Shown: positions 8,737-18,920, counted from the stretch's first letter. The stretch is DNA of 58,214 nucleotides from an uncultured Oceanospirillaceae bacterium (GCA_913057435.1 CAJXNY010000033.1:1-58214), one strand, 5' to 3'. Numbers and translations: made by a program. Notes: generated by a model not told the origin, from the letters alone.

Positions 8737-10080
8737 TCAGCTCCAGGGGAACGGGCTGCTGGACACCGGGTGCAGTTTACCTTCGGCAAAACGCGACAGG
8801 CGAAATGGCTCCAACAGCGCTGGTTTGGCACCGCAGATCTCTTCGGCCACCAGTTTACCGACACCCAGCATTTTATAGCCGTGGTTAGAGTCAGCAATGA
8901 CGAAGCAGTTTTTACGCACTGTATCGAACACCGGGAAGCTGTCCGGAGTAAAGCAGCCGATACCGCCTGAAGGCTCGTCTTTGTATTTAACAATGGTGCC
9001 CGAGAAACGCTTCTGACAATGGGCCAGCGCAGATACCCACATATGGGCAAACTCAGGGCCTACGATAAATTCCGGGGACTCAGGGCCATAGGGGTCGACC
9101 TGTACTTTTTCAGCCGGTTTATCGACGATAAACGGTGCTGCCCCACCCTGCACGCCACCAAAATGGAAATCCGGTTTGTAGTAGATACCCCACATGTCAT
9201 CCGTGATCAGGGAACCATCTTCATCCGAGTACAGCGGTGCGTTGCTGTCGACATGGATCACCGGTGGCATTTTTCCATCGTTGGTTACCTGCATACTTGG
9301 ATCAACACCCAGGGTGCCCTCCTGCAGGGACCAGTACACCCACATCGGTACATCCGTAGTAATGCAGCCATCCTGCGGGTTTTTAATATCCACGGTATTT
9401 GGCATATCCAGCATATCCCAGAAGCTCTTAACCCATGGGCCTGCACCAATCACAACGTAATCGGTTTCAATGGTGCCACGCTGAGTTTCTACCGCTGTCA
9501 CCGCACCATCGCTGGCCTGCTTAAAGCCGGTTACCGTCACCCCGGACATAATACGCACGCCTTCGGCTTCCGCCTTGGCGGCCAGGCCATACATTGCTTT
9601 GGTGTTATTGGCATAGCCCCCTGGCATTTCGTGCAGCACCGAGGTGATGCCCTGGGCCTGCCAGTCATGGAAGATGCCCTGCATATAGCCCATGCAGTCC
9701 TTTTCACCTTCAATAAAGCGGGACTCATAGCCAATGGCCTGCTGCTGTTCGTAAATAGACGCCACATCCGTATGCATGGACTCAGGGCTGATCTGCATAT
9801 AGCCCACCGGATGGTAGCTGTATGCCGTCGGGTCACTCTCCCAGACGTTAACGCTGTGCGCCATCAGCTCGCGCATGGCGGGCTGGTAGTAGTTGTTGCG
9901 AATAACACCGCAGGCAATCCCGGTGGCTCCAGCACTGATACCGGATTTATCAATCACCAGAATATCGCTGCCACTGCCTTTGCCCTGGGCTTTTAGCTGC
10001 AGCGCCAGGTGATAGGCCGTACTCAGGCCATGAATGCCAGCGCCGATGATGACGTAGGGGGAATGGGTTGGAAATGCCAT
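8737..10080 (-). CDS. DAO-family FAD oxidoreductase, sarcosine-oxidase-beta-like
   Basis: 447-residue flavoprotein with an N-terminal FAD dinucleotide motif (GAGIHGLSTAYHLA, about residues 13-26) and DAO-fold features: AGATGIACGVIRNNYY, VIGAGPWV and a C-terminal CFTPDSFPVFDTV...NHGYKMLGVG. This fits oxidative demethylases of N-methylated amino acids (sarcosine, dimethylglycine and similar), but the exact substrate cannot be read from sequence. ATG with AAGGA upstream. It has its own transcription unit, since the fusA terminator precedes it. It lies one gene away from soxBDAG and could supply a second demethylation step. No signal peptide, so cytoplasmic. Confidence 0.8.
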   Translation of the reverse strand: MAFPTHSPYVIIGAGIHGLSTAYHLALQLKAQGKGSGSDILVIDKSGISAGATGIACGVIRNNYYQPAMRELMAHSVNVWESDPTAYSYHPVGYMQISPESMHTDVASIYEQQQAIGYESRFIEGEKDCMGYMQGIFHDWQAQGITSVLHEMPGGYANNTKAMYGLAAKAEAEGVRIMSGVTVTGFKQASDGAVTAVETQRGTIETDYVVIGAGPWVKSFWDMLDMPNTVDIKNPQDGCITTDVPMWVYWSLQEGTLGVDPSMQVTNDGKMPPVIHVDSNAPLYSDEDGSLITDDMWGIYYKPDFHFGGVQGGAAPFIVDKPAEKVQVDPYGPESPEFIVGPEFAHMWVSALAHCQKRFSGTIVKYKDEPSGGIGCFTPDSFPVFDTVRKNCFVIADSNHGYKMLGVGKLVAEEICGAKPALLEPFRLSRFAEGKLHPVSSSPFPWS

Positions 10081-10272
10081 TTTTATTATCCTTATCCAAG
10101 CAATATGAAAGCAGTTACAGCCCTCAGGGCAGTTGTAACCCGTAGAGGTCTTTCAGCTATCTTTGATAAGTTGCGCGGCATCGGCAAGTAAAGCGCGGCA
10201 GTATTAGTGACTCTTATAAAGCAGCTGGAGCCAGGCTTATAGAGGGGTAGGTTTTAACATTCAGATAAAAGA

Positions 10273-10302
10273 AAACCCCGATGGTTTTCACCATCGGGGT
10301 TT
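10273..10302 (-). terminator. Rho-independent terminator of the EF-G2 gene
   Basis: 12-bp perfect stem AAACCCCGATGG / CCATCGGGGTTT with a 6-nt loop, followed on the minus strand by TTTTCTTTT. It lies 24 bases past the stop codon. Confidence 0.9.
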
Positions 10303-10326
10303 CAGCGTGCCTAGCTTAAGTAATGA

Positions 10327-12411
10327 TTACTTAGCAGCTTTACGCGCTTTCTCTTCCGCGATTACAGTTTCAGCAACTGAATTCGGGCAAGGCAGGTAGT
10401 GGGAGAACTCCATAGAGAACTGACCACGACCGGATGTGATTGTACGCAGGTGTCCGATGTAACCGAACATTTCAGACAGTGGAACGTCAGCCTGGATGCG
10501 AACGCCAGTTACACCAGCGATCTGATCTTTGATCATGCCACGACGACGGTTCAAGTCACCGATTACATCACCAACGTTGTCGTCTGGAGTGAAGACGTCA
10601 ACTTTCATGATTGGCTCGATCAGCTGAGGACCTGCCTTAGGGATAGACTGACGGAATGCGCCTTTAGCAGCGATTTCGAAAGCTACAGCAGAGGAGTCAA
10701 CTGCGTGGAAACCACCATCGTACAGTTCGATCTCAACGTCCAGTACAGGGAAGCCAGCCAGTGTGCCTTCGCCCATCATGCCTTTGAAGCCCTTCTCGAT
10801 AGCCGGGAAGAATTCTTTAGGTACGTTACCGCCGACAACAACAGACTTGAACTGGAAGCCAGTACCTGGCTCACCTGGTTTGATACGGTAATCGATCTTA
10901 CCGAACTGACCGGAACCACCAGACTGTTTCTTGTGCGTGTAGCTGTCGTCGATTTCCTGGGTGATTGTCTCACGGTAAGCAACCTGCGGCTGACCTACAG
11001 TCAGTTCAACGCCGTAAGTACGCTTCAGGATGTCTACTTTAACGTCCAGATGCAGCTCGCCCATACCTTTCAGGATGGTTTCGCCGGAATCTTCGTCAGT
11101 TTCAACAACGAATGTTGGATCTTCTGCAACCATTTTACCGATCGCGATGCCCATCTTCTCTGCGCCACCTTTGTCTTTCGGTGCTACAGCAATAGAGATT
11201 ACTGGCTCAGGGAAGATCATTGGCTCCAGAGTACATTCGTGCTTAGGATCACACAGCGTGTGACCAGTCTGAACGTTCTTCATACCAACGATAGCGATGA
11301 TATCACCGGCCTGAGCGGAGCTCAGCTCGATACGCTCATCTGCATGCATCTCAACCATACGGCCGATACGCTCAGATTTACCCGTGAAGGAGTTAAGGAT
11401 GGTATCACCCTTCTTCAGGGTACCGGAGTAGATACGGATGAAGGTCAGCGCGCCGAAGCGGTCATCCATGATCTTGAACGCCAGTGCGCGGAAAGGCTCA
11501 TCAGCAGAAACCAGTGCCAGCTCGCCGTTTGGCTCGCCCGCTTCATCAGTCAGCGGCTGTGGATCAACTTCAGTCGGGCTCGGCAGGTAATCAATAACCG
11601 CATCCAGAACCAGCTGGATACCTTTGTTTTTGAATGCAGAACCACAGTAAGTCGGGAAGAAGTCCATAGTACGTGTACCCTTACGGATACAACGCTTGAT
11701 GTCTTCCATAGCTGGCTCTTCGCCATCCATGTACGCCATCATCAGATCGTCGTCCTGCTCAACAGCCATTTCGATCAGCTGTTCGCGGTACAGTTCAACA
11801 TCTTCAACCATGTCGGCTGGGATATCTACGATCTCGAAGTTTTCTGGCAGGCCAGTGTCATCCCATACGAAAGCCTGACGGCTCAGCAGGTCAACAACAC
11901 CAACGAACTGATCTTCGGTACCGATTGGCAGAGTCATAACCATTGGGTTAGCTGCCAGAACGTTTTTAACCTGGCCAACAACACGCAGGAAGTCTGCGCC
12001 CATGCGGTCCATTTTGTTTACGAAGATGACACGAGCAACTTCGGATTCGTTCGCGTAGCGCCAGTTGGTTTCTGACTGTGGCTCTACACCGCCAGAACCA
12101 CAGAATACACCTACACCACCATCCAGTACTTTCAGGGAACGGTATACTTCAACTGTGAAGTCTACGTGTCCTGGAGTATCGATGATGTTCATGCGATGGT
12201 CTTTCCATGTACAAGTCGTCGCAGCGGACTGAATGGTAATACCGCGCTCCTGTTCCTGTTCCATGAAGTCGGTGGTCGCCGCGCCATCGTGTACTTCACC
12301 CGTTTTATGGATCTTACCGGTGAGTTTCAGGATACGTTCAGTTGTGGTGGTTTTACCCGCATCAACGTGGGCGAAAATACCGATGTTTCTGTAAAGGTCT
12401 AAGTTTGCCAT
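10327..12411 (-). CDS. fusA: Elongation factor G, second-copy type (EF-G2)
   Basis: 694-residue translational GTPase that drives tRNA-mRNA translocation and, with RRF, ribosome recycling. G1 AHVDAGKTT, the G2 region [11 protein letters not shown]3 DTPGH and G4 NKMD are all intact, followed by domains II-V ending in [26 protein letters not shown]. The protein resembles the second EF-G found in Vibrio and Pseudomonas (sometimes fusA2 or fusB) more than the str-operon copy. It also stands alone, without rpsL, rpsG or tuf. It has its own promoter with an operator-like palindrome and its own terminator. Whether it works in translocation, recycling or stress cannot be told from sequence. Confidence 0.93.
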   Translation of the reverse strand: MANLDLYRNIGIFAHVDAGKTTTTERILKLTGKIHKTGEVHDGAATTDFMEQEQERGITIQSAATTCTWKDHRMNIIDTPGHVDFTVEVYRSLKVLDGGVGVFCGSGGVEPQSETNWRYANESEVARVIFVNKMDRMGADFLRVVGQVKNVLAANPMVMTLPIGTEDQFVGVVDLLSRQAFVWDDTGLPENFEIVDIPADMVEDVELYREQLIEMAVEQDDDLMMAYMDGEEPAMEDIKRCIRKGTRTMDFFPTYCGSAFKNKGIQLVLDAVIDYLPSPTEVDPQPLTDEAGEPNGELALVSADEPFRALAFKIMDDRFGALTFIRIYSGTLKKGDTILNSFTGKSERIGRMVEMHADERIELSSAQAGDIIAIVGMKNVQTGHTLCDPKHECTLEPMIFPEPVISIAVAPKDKGGAEKMGIAIGKMVAEDPTFVVETDEDSGETILKGMGELHLDVKVDILKRTYGVELTVGQPQVAYRETITQEIDDSYTHKKQSGGSGQFGKIDYRIKPGEPGTGFQFKSVVVGGNVPKEFFPAIEKGFKGMMGEGTLAGFPVLDVEIELYDGGFHAVDSSAVAFEIAAKGAFRQSIPKAGPQLIEPIMKVDVFTPDDNVGDVIGDLNRRRGMIKDQIAGVTGVRIQADVPLSEMFGYIGHLRTITSGRGQFSMEFSHYLPCPNSVAETVIAEEKARKAAK

Positions 12412-12448
12412 TGTTTTACGCTACAGTCAGAGTAGAAATTAGCGCGCA

Positions 12449-12490
12449 AGTATACAGGATTTCGACCCCGTTGTTATACGAGATAACAAC
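12449..12490 (-). promoter_or_regulatory. EF-G2 promoter with a perfect palindrome over the -35 box
   Basis: On the minus strand a -35 ATAACA (12472-12477) and a -10 TATACT (12449-12454) are 17 bp apart, predicting a leader of about 30 nt before the fusA ATG. A perfect inverted repeat GTTGTTAT-N5-ATAACAAC (12470-12490) covers the -35 element, which is where a repressor would sit. The remaining bases up to 12768 show no gene and no other clear signal. Confidence 0.6.
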
Positions 12491-12768
12491 CAGACATCGT
12501 TTAAATTTCCGATCCGCTTTGCTCACGCACGCAAATCTGTATGAACATTAACCGATTAGCTAATATCCTGTCAGAATAAGCCCCGCACTTTAAATCGTGT
12601 GCCTTGCTGACGCAATGCTTGCAGGCTGATTACCGACAATACACAGGCCGTTATCGACCATTGCATCGCAGACAGTCAGTTTCGAGCAGGGTATTGCTGA
12701 GTCTAGCAGCCGGATGTGATGAAAATCTGACCAGCCGACCCTGCTTTATATCTCAATATACAAACGAA

Positions 12769-12801
12769 AAAACCCACCACCGCCAGGCGGTGATGGGTTT
12801 T
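12769..12801 (-). terminator. Terminator of the purU-folD-soxBDAG operon
   Basis: Stem of 13-14 bp (AACCCACCACCG against CGGTGATGGGTT, with a single G-U pair in the RNA) followed on the minus strand by TTTTTT, 22 bases after the soxG stop. It closes the sarcosine oxidase operon. Confidence 0.88.
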
Positions 12802-12822
12802 ATGTTTTTACCGGCGCTCAGA

Positions 12823-13503
12823 TCAAAGCAGCGCGTTGCTACCGATCACTTCACCACCAAACTCGCCCATGGCGTCAAGCAGGCTTTCCCACAGGTACTC
12901 TGCGGCTGCGCTGTCGCACAGGATGCTGAAGCAGGGTACGCCCGCCAGCTGGTGATGCACGATCACCACGTTGACTCGCGCCACAGACGTCTGCGCAATG
13001 CTGCCCAGCGGGAACGACGCTTCACGCAGATCCACACCACACACTTTGGCCAGGGTTGCTGGCAGGTGCGCGCCGGTCAGTGCCAGCCAGGCATGGCTGT
13101 CCTGACAGTACAGTGAATAACAGTCAGCGGCTGGCAGGCCACGCTGGTTCAGCGCATCCACACCGGCACCGCTGTCAGACAGCGCACCAAGCAACCAGAA
13201 CTCTTTCTGACTCAGCCGCAGTACCAGTTCACCACTGCCGGTGACACTGGCCTGGTTTGGCCTGGCCGGTATCGGCAAGCCCGCCGCCTGCAGATGCGCT
13301 GCCGCCGTCAGGCCACGAAAGCCCGTACGTGGCAGTACCGACAGATCCAGCAGTGCAGACTGCTCTGCCTGGCTGCGGTTGTTATTACCTTCAGCGACAC
13401 CCGTTGCCATCGCGCCACCGGCAATGTCACGGAAAGACGCACCCGCCAGCTGGCGGTAAACGAAGCTGCGCTTGCTTAATGATTCAGGGGAAGTTGCACT
13501 CAT
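12823..13503 (-). CDS. soxG: Sarcosine oxidase, gamma subunit
   Basis: 226 residues, the usual size for the small GcvT-like gamma subunit of heterotetrameric sarcosine oxidase. Matches include LLDLSVLPRTGFRG, LRLSQKEFWLLG and SHAWLALTGAHLPATLAKVCGVDL...RVNVVIVHH. It has no cofactor of its own and contributes to complex assembly. ATG preceded by GGAG, 17 nt after soxA. Last gene of the operon, ahead of the terminator. Confidence 0.92.
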   Translation of the reverse strand: MSATSPESLSKRSFVYRQLAGASFRDIAGGAMATGVAEGNNNRSQAEQSALLDLSVLPRTGFRGLTAAAHLQAAGLPIPARPNQASVTGSGELVLRLSQKEFWLLGALSDSGAGVDALNQRGLPAADCYSLYCQDSHAWLALTGAHLPATLAKVCGVDLREASFPLGSIAQTSVARVNVVIVHHQLAGVPCFSILCDSAAAEYLWESLLDAMGEFGGEVIGSNALL

Positions 13504-13520
13504 CCTGATAGCTCCTGTAA

Positions 13521-16424
13521 TTAAAGCGCCTGGCGCTGGTTGTCGGGATCGAAGAACGGCAGATCAACCACCGTGGCATTGACGATATCACCGCCATCAA
13601 CCCGAATCGGGAACTGACTGCCCACCTCGGCCTGCTGAATACCTACATACGCCAGACCAATGATGGATCCCACCGCCGAGGAGTACTCACAGGACGTGAC
13701 GTTACCGCTGATATCCTCACCCTGAAGCACCAGATGGCCCTCTTCCGGCTTTTTGGTATCCGCTGGCAGCGTAAAGCCAACCAGTTTACGGGTTTGCGGC
13801 TGGGCCATCACAATATCGACTGAACGACGGCCAACAAAGAACGGCTTCTTGCGGCTGACCGCCCACTCCAGTGACAGCTCACCGGGATGGCTCATGCCAT
13901 CGGTATCCTGGCTGACAATCACATGGCCTTTTTCCAGACGCAGCAGACGCTGGGTTTCAACGCCGAACGGACGCAGGTCAAACTCTTTACCGGCTTCCTG
14001 CAGGGCATCCCACAGCGCTTCACCGAACCGTGCTGGCACGTGGATTTCGTAACCCAGTTCACCAACAAAACCAACGCGCAGCAGACGCGATGGAATACCC
14101 GCCACGCTGCCTTCACGATATGCCAGGTATGGGAAACCTTCCGGGCTCAGATCGACATCCGTCGCCAGTTTTTCCAGCACCTTGCGAGCATCCGGACCGG
14201 CCAGGTTGACCGCTGCGAAGGCTGAGGTCACGTTAGTGATATCAACATCCAGACGCCACTGGGCGTTCCACTTCATCATTTCACGGTACACACGCTCCAC
14301 CCCACTGGTGGTCGCGGTCACGTAGAAATGCTCATCGGCCAGACGACAGGAGACACCGTCGTCGATCACCACGCCGTGTTCATTCGTCAGTACCGCATAG
14401 CGGGTACGCCCTACCGGCTGCTTGAGGAAAGCAAAGGTGAAGATGCGGTTCATAAATTCAGCGGAATCCGGGCCACGCAGCTCGATGCCGCCCAGGGTGC
14501 TTACGTCGATCACGCCCACTTTATTACGTACATGCTCGGCTTCGGCCTGCATCAGCGCATCCCGATCGTCCGGGTTGCCGTAAAAGGCCGGACGCTGCCA
14601 GTTACCCGCAGGCATCATTTTGGCACCCATTTCCAGGTGACGATGGTGCATGGCAGTACGGCGGTACGGATCAAAAATACGGCCCGCCACATGCGCCAGT
14701 TTCTCTGGCGAGAACGGTGGCCGCGCGGTGGTGACACCGGTTTCGGTCACCGTACGGTCAGTAGAGTTTGCCACCAGCCGCGCCGTTGGCAGTGCCGAAT
14801 GGCGACCCTGGGATGGCCCCATGCCCACCGTGGAGAAACGCTTCACCAGCTGTACGTCGCGGTAACCCAGACGGGTGGCGTTGACGATATCTTTGGCCTG
14901 CAGATCTTCATCGAAATCAACGAAGTCTTTGCCCTTAGGGTGGCTGAAGATCGGCCAGTCGAAGTTTACCCGGCGCTCACAGCTGACAGCCTGTGGCTGT
15001 TCAGTGCTCAGCTCCAGTGCCAGCAGCGCTTCAGCCGCGGCACGTTCACCATCGGCCACAACCGCTTCCAGAGTATGGATGCCATTAACCGAACCGGCGA
15101 TACGCAAATGCTCTGGCAGCTTGCTCAAAGAGAACTCAGCCGCGCTGTCGTCGTAACGCAGCTGGCCACCGGCCTGACACAGCAGCTGGTAAACCGGCAT
15201 GTAACCGGCAGACATACACAGCAGATCACAGCTGATAGTTTCGCCGCTGTCTGCCACTTTACCCTGACCGGTGATCTGGCGGATATCCACCGCCTTCACA
15301 TGCTTGTTGCCTTTGGTCGGGATCGCTTCGTATACCGTGTGGCCATTAAAAATCTGCACACCACGCGCCAGCACGCTGGCAGCCAGTGCTTCACTGTCTG
15401 GCCCATCGCGCATATCCACCACGGCCGCCACAGTGATGCCCTGATCGAGCAGTTCCAGTGCACTCAGGTAGCCATCATCGTTACCGGTCAGAACCACCGC
15501 CTGATTACCCGGCTTCACCGCGTAATGTTTCATCAGGCGGGTTGCGGCGCTGGACATCATCACGCCCGGCAGGTCGTTGTTGCGGAACACCACATGCTGC
15601 TCAAACGAGCCCGATGCCACGATGCACTCTTTGGCACGCACTTTGTACATGCGCTTGCCCTGGATCACTGGCAGATAGTTGTCGGCAAACCAGGCGTTAC
15701 AAGTCGCGCGGGTCAGCACTTCGATGTTGGCATGCTGCTCAACCCGTGCCAGCAGATCTGCGCGCAGAGCGTCGGCCTGTTTACCGTCCAGGTCGAATCG
15801 GTTGTAAGTCAGCGAACCACCCAGAATCGGCTGTTCTTCCACCAGCAAAACTGAGGCACCGGCTTCAGCGGCTTTCAGTGCAGCACTGAGGCCCGCCGGG
15901 CCAGAGCCCACCACGACCACATCATGGAACAGGTAGGCTTTGTCGTAGTATTCCGGTTTAAAATCCAGATCCAGTACACCCAGGCCAGCTTTCTTACGGA
16001 TCATCCCTTCCCAGCGATGCCAGGCACCCAGCGGCTTGAAGAAACAACGGTAGTAAAAGCCCACCGGCATAAAGCGGGAGAAATGCCCCAGCACGGCATC
16101 ACGGTCGTTATCCAGTGAGCCATTGTAGTTCTGCCCCTGCACCTGAGCGCCGGCGACCGCCAGCTCGCGGTCAGCCAGCACGTTAGGCTCTTTATCCAGC
16201 TGGATCAGGGTATTGGCATCCTGACCGGCCATGGTCAGCGGACCACGGGGACGGTGGTACTTGAATGAGCGCGACAGCAACCAGCGCTCATTACCGGCCA
16301 GCGCACTGGCAATCGAGTCACCTTCAAAGCCCTGGTACTGTTTGCCATCAAAGCTAAAGCTGAGCGGCTGGTCACGGTCGATCAGCAGCCCCATAGGTGC
16401 TTTAAGACGGGTCATGCTGCTCAT
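13521..16424 (-). CDS. soxA: Sarcosine oxidase, alpha subunit
   Basis: 967-residue large subunit. N-terminal ferredoxin-like fold without iron-sulphur cysteines (FSFDGKQYQGFEGDSIASAL), a NAD/FAD-type Rossmann domain starting VVVGSGPAGLSAALKAAEAGASVLL (about residues 170-195), and a C-terminal GcvT/aminomethyltransferase half that holds tetrahydrofolate (FMNRIFTFAFLKQPVGRTRYAVLTNEHGVVIDDG..., GFVGELGYEIHVPA). The complex oxidises sarcosine to glycine and H2O2 and passes the methyl carbon to THF as 5,10-methylene-THF. Its ATG overlaps the soxD stop (ATGA). Length and domain order are normal. Confidence 0.95.
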   Translation of the reverse strand: MSSMTRLKAPMGLLIDRDQPLSFSFDGKQYQGFEGDSIASALAGNERWLLSRSFKYHRPRGPLTMAGQDANTLIQLDKEPNVLADRELAVAGAQVQGQNYNGSLDNDRDAVLGHFSRFMPVGFYYRCFFKPLGAWHRWEGMIRKKAGLGVLDLDFKPEYYDKAYLFHDVVVVGSGPAGLSAALKAAEAGASVLLVEEQPILGGSLTYNRFDLDGKQADALRADLLARVEQHANIEVLTRATCNAWFADNYLPVIQGKRMYKVRAKECIVASGSFEQHVVFRNNDLPGVMMSSAATRLMKHYAVKPGNQAVVLTGNDDGYLSALELLDQGITVAAVVDMRDGPDSEALAASVLARGVQIFNGHTVYEAIPTKGNKHVKAVDIRQITGQGKVADSGETISCDLLCMSAGYMPVYQLLCQAGGQLRYDDSAAEFSLSKLPEHLRIAGSVNGIHTLEAVVADGERAAAEALLALELSTEQPQAVSCERRVNFDWPIFSHPKGKDFVDFDEDLQAKDIVNATRLGYRDVQLVKRFSTVGMGPSQGRHSALPTARLVANSTDRTVTETGVTTARPPFSPEKLAHVAGRIFDPYRRTAMHHRHLEMGAKMMPAGNWQRPAFYGNPDDRDALMQAEAEHVRNKVGVIDVSTLGGIELRGPDSAEFMNRIFTFAFLKQPVGRTRYAVLTNEHGVVIDDGVSCRLADEHFYVTATTSGVERVYREMMKWNAQWRLDVDITNVTSAFAAVNLAGPDARKVLEKLATDVDLSPEGFPYLAYREGSVAGIPSRLLRVGFVGELGYEIHVPARFGEALWDALQEAGKEFDLRPFGVETQRLLRLEKGHVIVSQDTDGMSHPGELSLEWAVSRKKPFFVGRRSVDIVMAQPQTRKLVGFTLPADTKKPEEGHLVLQGEDISGNVTSCEYSSAVGSIIGLAYVGIQQAEVGSQFPIRVDGGDIVNATVVDLPFFDPDNQRQAL

Positions 16425-16729
16425 GCGCCAACCTCCTTCGCAGTCGTTTCGTCACTGAATTCCACCCGCTGATTGAAAATTTCAGACGGGTCATAGGTAC
16501 GAATAATTTCATCGGTTACGGTGTGACGCTCAGCAATAAACCAGTAGCCCGAGGCTGCATGCAGCCACCATTCGGTGACGATGCCCGCCTGGTTATCGGA
16601 GTAGAACACGTACTCGGCCCACTCACGATCGGTACAGGTGGTCGGGTTCGGCATATCGCGTACTTCACCACCGTGGACAAATTCACTGATATTGCGCGGT
16701 CCGTTAAGCGGACAAGGCATAATTTTCAT
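16421..16729 (-). CDS. soxD: Sarcosine oxidase, delta subunit, zinc-ligand-poor variant
   Basis: 102 residues, recognisable by MKIMPCPLNGPRNISEF and ADYVF-type residues (AEYVFYSDNQAGIVTEWWLHAASGYWF). In structurally known enzymes the delta subunit binds zinc through a CxxC near the start plus an H...C pair. Here residue 6 is Cys but residue 9 is Asn, and after H57 the expected Cys is replaced (HAASGYWF). The site therefore looks lost. Similar CPLNG versions seem to occur in other marine and soil sox operons, so it may be a subfamily and not damage. Ribosome site GAGGAG; 26 nt from soxB, 4-nt overlap with soxA. Confidence 0.9.
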   Translation of the reverse strand: MKIMPCPLNGPRNISEFVHGGEVRDMPNPTTCTDREWAEYVFYSDNQAGIVTEWWLHAASGYWFIAERHTVTDEIIRTYDPSEIFNQRVEFSDETTAKEVGA

Positions 16730-16755
16730 CTGATTGCTCCTCGCTTAAGGGACGC

Positions 16756-18003
16756 TTAGTGACTGGCCGCCGTGGCGCCCATTTCGTTAACCTGACGGAA
16801 CACATCGAAGCGGTCCATGGCGAATGGCGCGATCAGATCCGGCACCTTGCCGCCGCTGGCTACCAGCTCGGCCATGGTCTTGCCGCAGATCGGCGTCGCT
16901 TTGAAGCCCCAGGTGCCCCAACCGGCATCCAGGTAGTAATTCTCAACCGGGCTCAGACCCATAATCGGGCTGTAATCGGAAGTCATATCAGTGATCCCGG
17001 CCCACTGGCGCATCAGGCGCAGGTTAGCCATAAACGGGAACATCTCGATGGCGTGGGCCAGCAGACTTTCTTTGAGTTCCATGGTGGAGCGCGTGTTGTA
17101 CAGCGGGTAGGGATCGGAACCGCCGCCGAAGACGATTTCGCCACGGCCGGTTTGCTGAACATAACAATGCAGCGCCGAGGAGCTGACCAGTGGGTCCAGG
17201 AACGGTTTCACCGGCTGGGTGACCATCGCCTGCAGCGGATAGGTGGTGATCGGCATACGGAAGCCTGCCTTGGCTGCCATCAGGGAGCTGTGTCCGGCAA
17301 CCGCCTGGATCGCACAACCACACTGCACAGTGCCACGGTTGGTTTTCACCCCGGTCACCTTGCCGTTTTCAACGATCACGTCGGTCACTTCAGTCAGCTG
17401 GTGCAGTTCAACACCGCGCTGAGTCGCGCCTTTCGCGTAGCCCCAGGCCACAGCATCATGACGGGCGGTTGCGCCGTCCATATGCCACAGACCGGCCAGT
17501 ACTGGCATGTGGGCCGGGTTCATATTCAGCGTTGGCACCAGCTCTTTGATCTCCTGCGGACCAATCAGCTCGGTACGGCCACCAAAGTGCTTGTTCACTT
17601 CTGCACGCTGGCGGAAGGCACGCACGGTAGCGTCGGTGTGGGCCAGGGTCAGCTGACCACGCTCGGAGTACATGATGTTGAAATCGAACTCGTTGGAGAG
17701 CTCTTTAAACATGTTTACCGACTCGCTGTAGAACTTAACGCCCTCAGAGGTCAGGTAGTTGGAACGGATAACCGCGGTATTACGCGCTGTGTTACCCCCG
17801 CCCAGGTAGCCTTTTTCCAACACGGCAACATTGGTGATGCCGTGGTACTTGGCCAGGTAGTACGCCGTTGCCACACCGTGGCCACCGCCGCCGATGATGA
17901 CCACATCGTAACTGGATTTCAGTTCGCTAGGCGCAGGCAGATCCGCGTCACGCTCGAACGGGTAGTCATTATTCAGACCGTATTTAAGCAATGAGAAAGG
18001 CAT
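16756..18003 (-). CDS. soxB: Sarcosine oxidase, beta subunit
   Basis: 415-residue flavoprotein carrying the amine-oxidising site. FAD-binding GGGGHGVATAYYLAKYHG (about residues 38-55), GGGNTARNTAVIRSNY, and TARHDAVAWGYA, where H182 corresponds to the histidine that holds FMN covalently in other heterotetrameric sarcosine oxidases. The C-terminal DAGWGTWGFKATPICG closes the active site. Size is normal. ATG after GGAGGG; 14 nt downstream of folD. Confidence 0.95.
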   Translation of the reverse strand: MPFSLLKYGLNNDYPFERDADLPAPSELKSSYDVVIIGGGGHGVATAYYLAKYHGITNVAVLEKGYLGGGNTARNTAVIRSNYLTSEGVKFYSESVNMFKELSNEFDFNIMYSERGQLTLAHTDATVRAFRQRAEVNKHFGGRTELIGPQEIKELVPTLNMNPAHMPVLAGLWHMDGATARHDAVAWGYAKGATQRGVELHQLTEVTDVIVENGKVTGVKTNRGTVQCGCAIQAVAGHSSLMAAKAGFRMPITTYPLQAMVTQPVKPFLDPLVSSSALHCYVQQTGRGEIVFGGGSDPYPLYNTRSTMELKESLLAHAIEMFPFMANLRLMRQWAGITDMTSDYSPIMGLSPVENYYLDAGWGTWGFKATPICGKTMAELVASGGKVPDLIAPFAMDRFDVFRQVNEMGATAASH

Positions 18004-18017
18004 ACGCCCTCCATAAG

Positions 18018-18911
18018 TCAGGCGTGTCTAACCGCGACAGCCAGGTTAGACACAGACAGCTGGCGGCGTGCCGCTGTCAGGGTATTTTTCATCAGGCAGG
18101 CGATCGTCATCGGACCGACCCCGCCTGGCACCGGGGTAATCGCCCCGGCAACTGGCTCAACGGCGGCAAAATCCACATCTCCGACCAGCTTGCGAGCACC
18201 GTCACGCTCAATCGCATTGATACCCACATCAATCACGGTGGCACCGGGTTTGACCCAGTCAGCATTGACCATCTCAGGTCGGCCAACGGCAGCGACCAGG
18301 ATATCGGCCTGGCGACAGATCGCTTCGATATTCTTGCTGCGAGAGTGGACCGTGGTCACGGTGCAGCTGGCCTGCAGCAGCAACGCTGCCATCGGTTTGC
18401 CGACAATGTTGGAGCGACCAATGACAACCGCATGCTTACCACTGAGGTCGTCATGGGCCTGTTGCAGCATGATCATGCAACCCAGCGGGGTGCAGGGCAC
18501 CAGGCCTGGTTGCGCTGACGCCAGCGCGCCTACGTTCAGTGGGTGGAAGCCATCGACATCTTTTTCCGGATTGATCGCCGCAATAATCTGCGCCTCATCC
18601 AGTTGAGGTGGCAGCGGCAGCTGCACCAGAATGCCGTGTACTTCAGGGTCATTATTAAGCTGTGCCACCAGCGCGTTCAGCGTCTGCTGATCCGTGCTGG
18701 CTTCCAGCCGGTGTTCGATGGAGCGAATACCCGCTGTCGTCGCGCTGCGTACTTTATTGCGCACATACACCTGACTGGCCGGGTCTTCCCCGACCAGCAC
18801 CACCGCCAGACCAGGGCAGACGCCCCGCTCGGCTGTGAGCTGCTGTACGTCTTCGGCGACTTGCGCCAGCACCTGGGCAGACAGCTGTTTACCGTTGATC
18901 AGTTGAGCCAT
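18018..18911 (-). CDS. folD: Bifunctional methylene-THF dehydrogenase / methenyl-THF cyclohydrolase
   Basis: 297 residues with complete FolD signatures: a K-containing YVRNKVRSA active-site region, [21 protein letters not shown], the NADP-domain [14 protein letters not shown] and the C-terminal [18 protein letters not shown]. It turns the 5,10-methylene-THF made by sarcosine oxidase into 10-formyl-THF. ATG with AAGGG upstream, 9 nt after purU and 14 nt before soxB, so it is part of the operon. It may be a dedicated second copy, but the rest of the genome is not visible. Confidence 0.96.
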   Translation of the reverse strand: MAQLINGKQLSAQVLAQVAEDVQQLTAERGVCPGLAVVLVGEDPASQVYVRNKVRSATTAGIRSIEHRLEASTDQQTLNALVAQLNNDPEVHGILVQLPLPPQLDEAQIIAAINPEKDVDGFHPLNVGALASAQPGLVPCTPLGCMIMLQQAHDDLSGKHAVVIGRSNIVGKPMAALLLQASCTVTTVHSRSKNIEAICRQADILVAAVGRPEMVNADWVKPGATVIDVGINAIERDGARKLVGDVDFAAVEPVAGAITPVPGGVGPMTIACLMKNTLTAARRQLSVSNLAVAVRHA

Positions 18912-18920
18912 GGGATACCC

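Noticed and set aside
10399-12075. A 558-codon plus-strand frame opposite the EF-G2 gene
   Set aside because: Shadow of a highly conserved GTPase gene; no independent support.
14328-15854. A 508-codon plus-strand frame opposite soxA
   Set aside because: Antisense shadow of soxA with the same His/Arg-rich composition.
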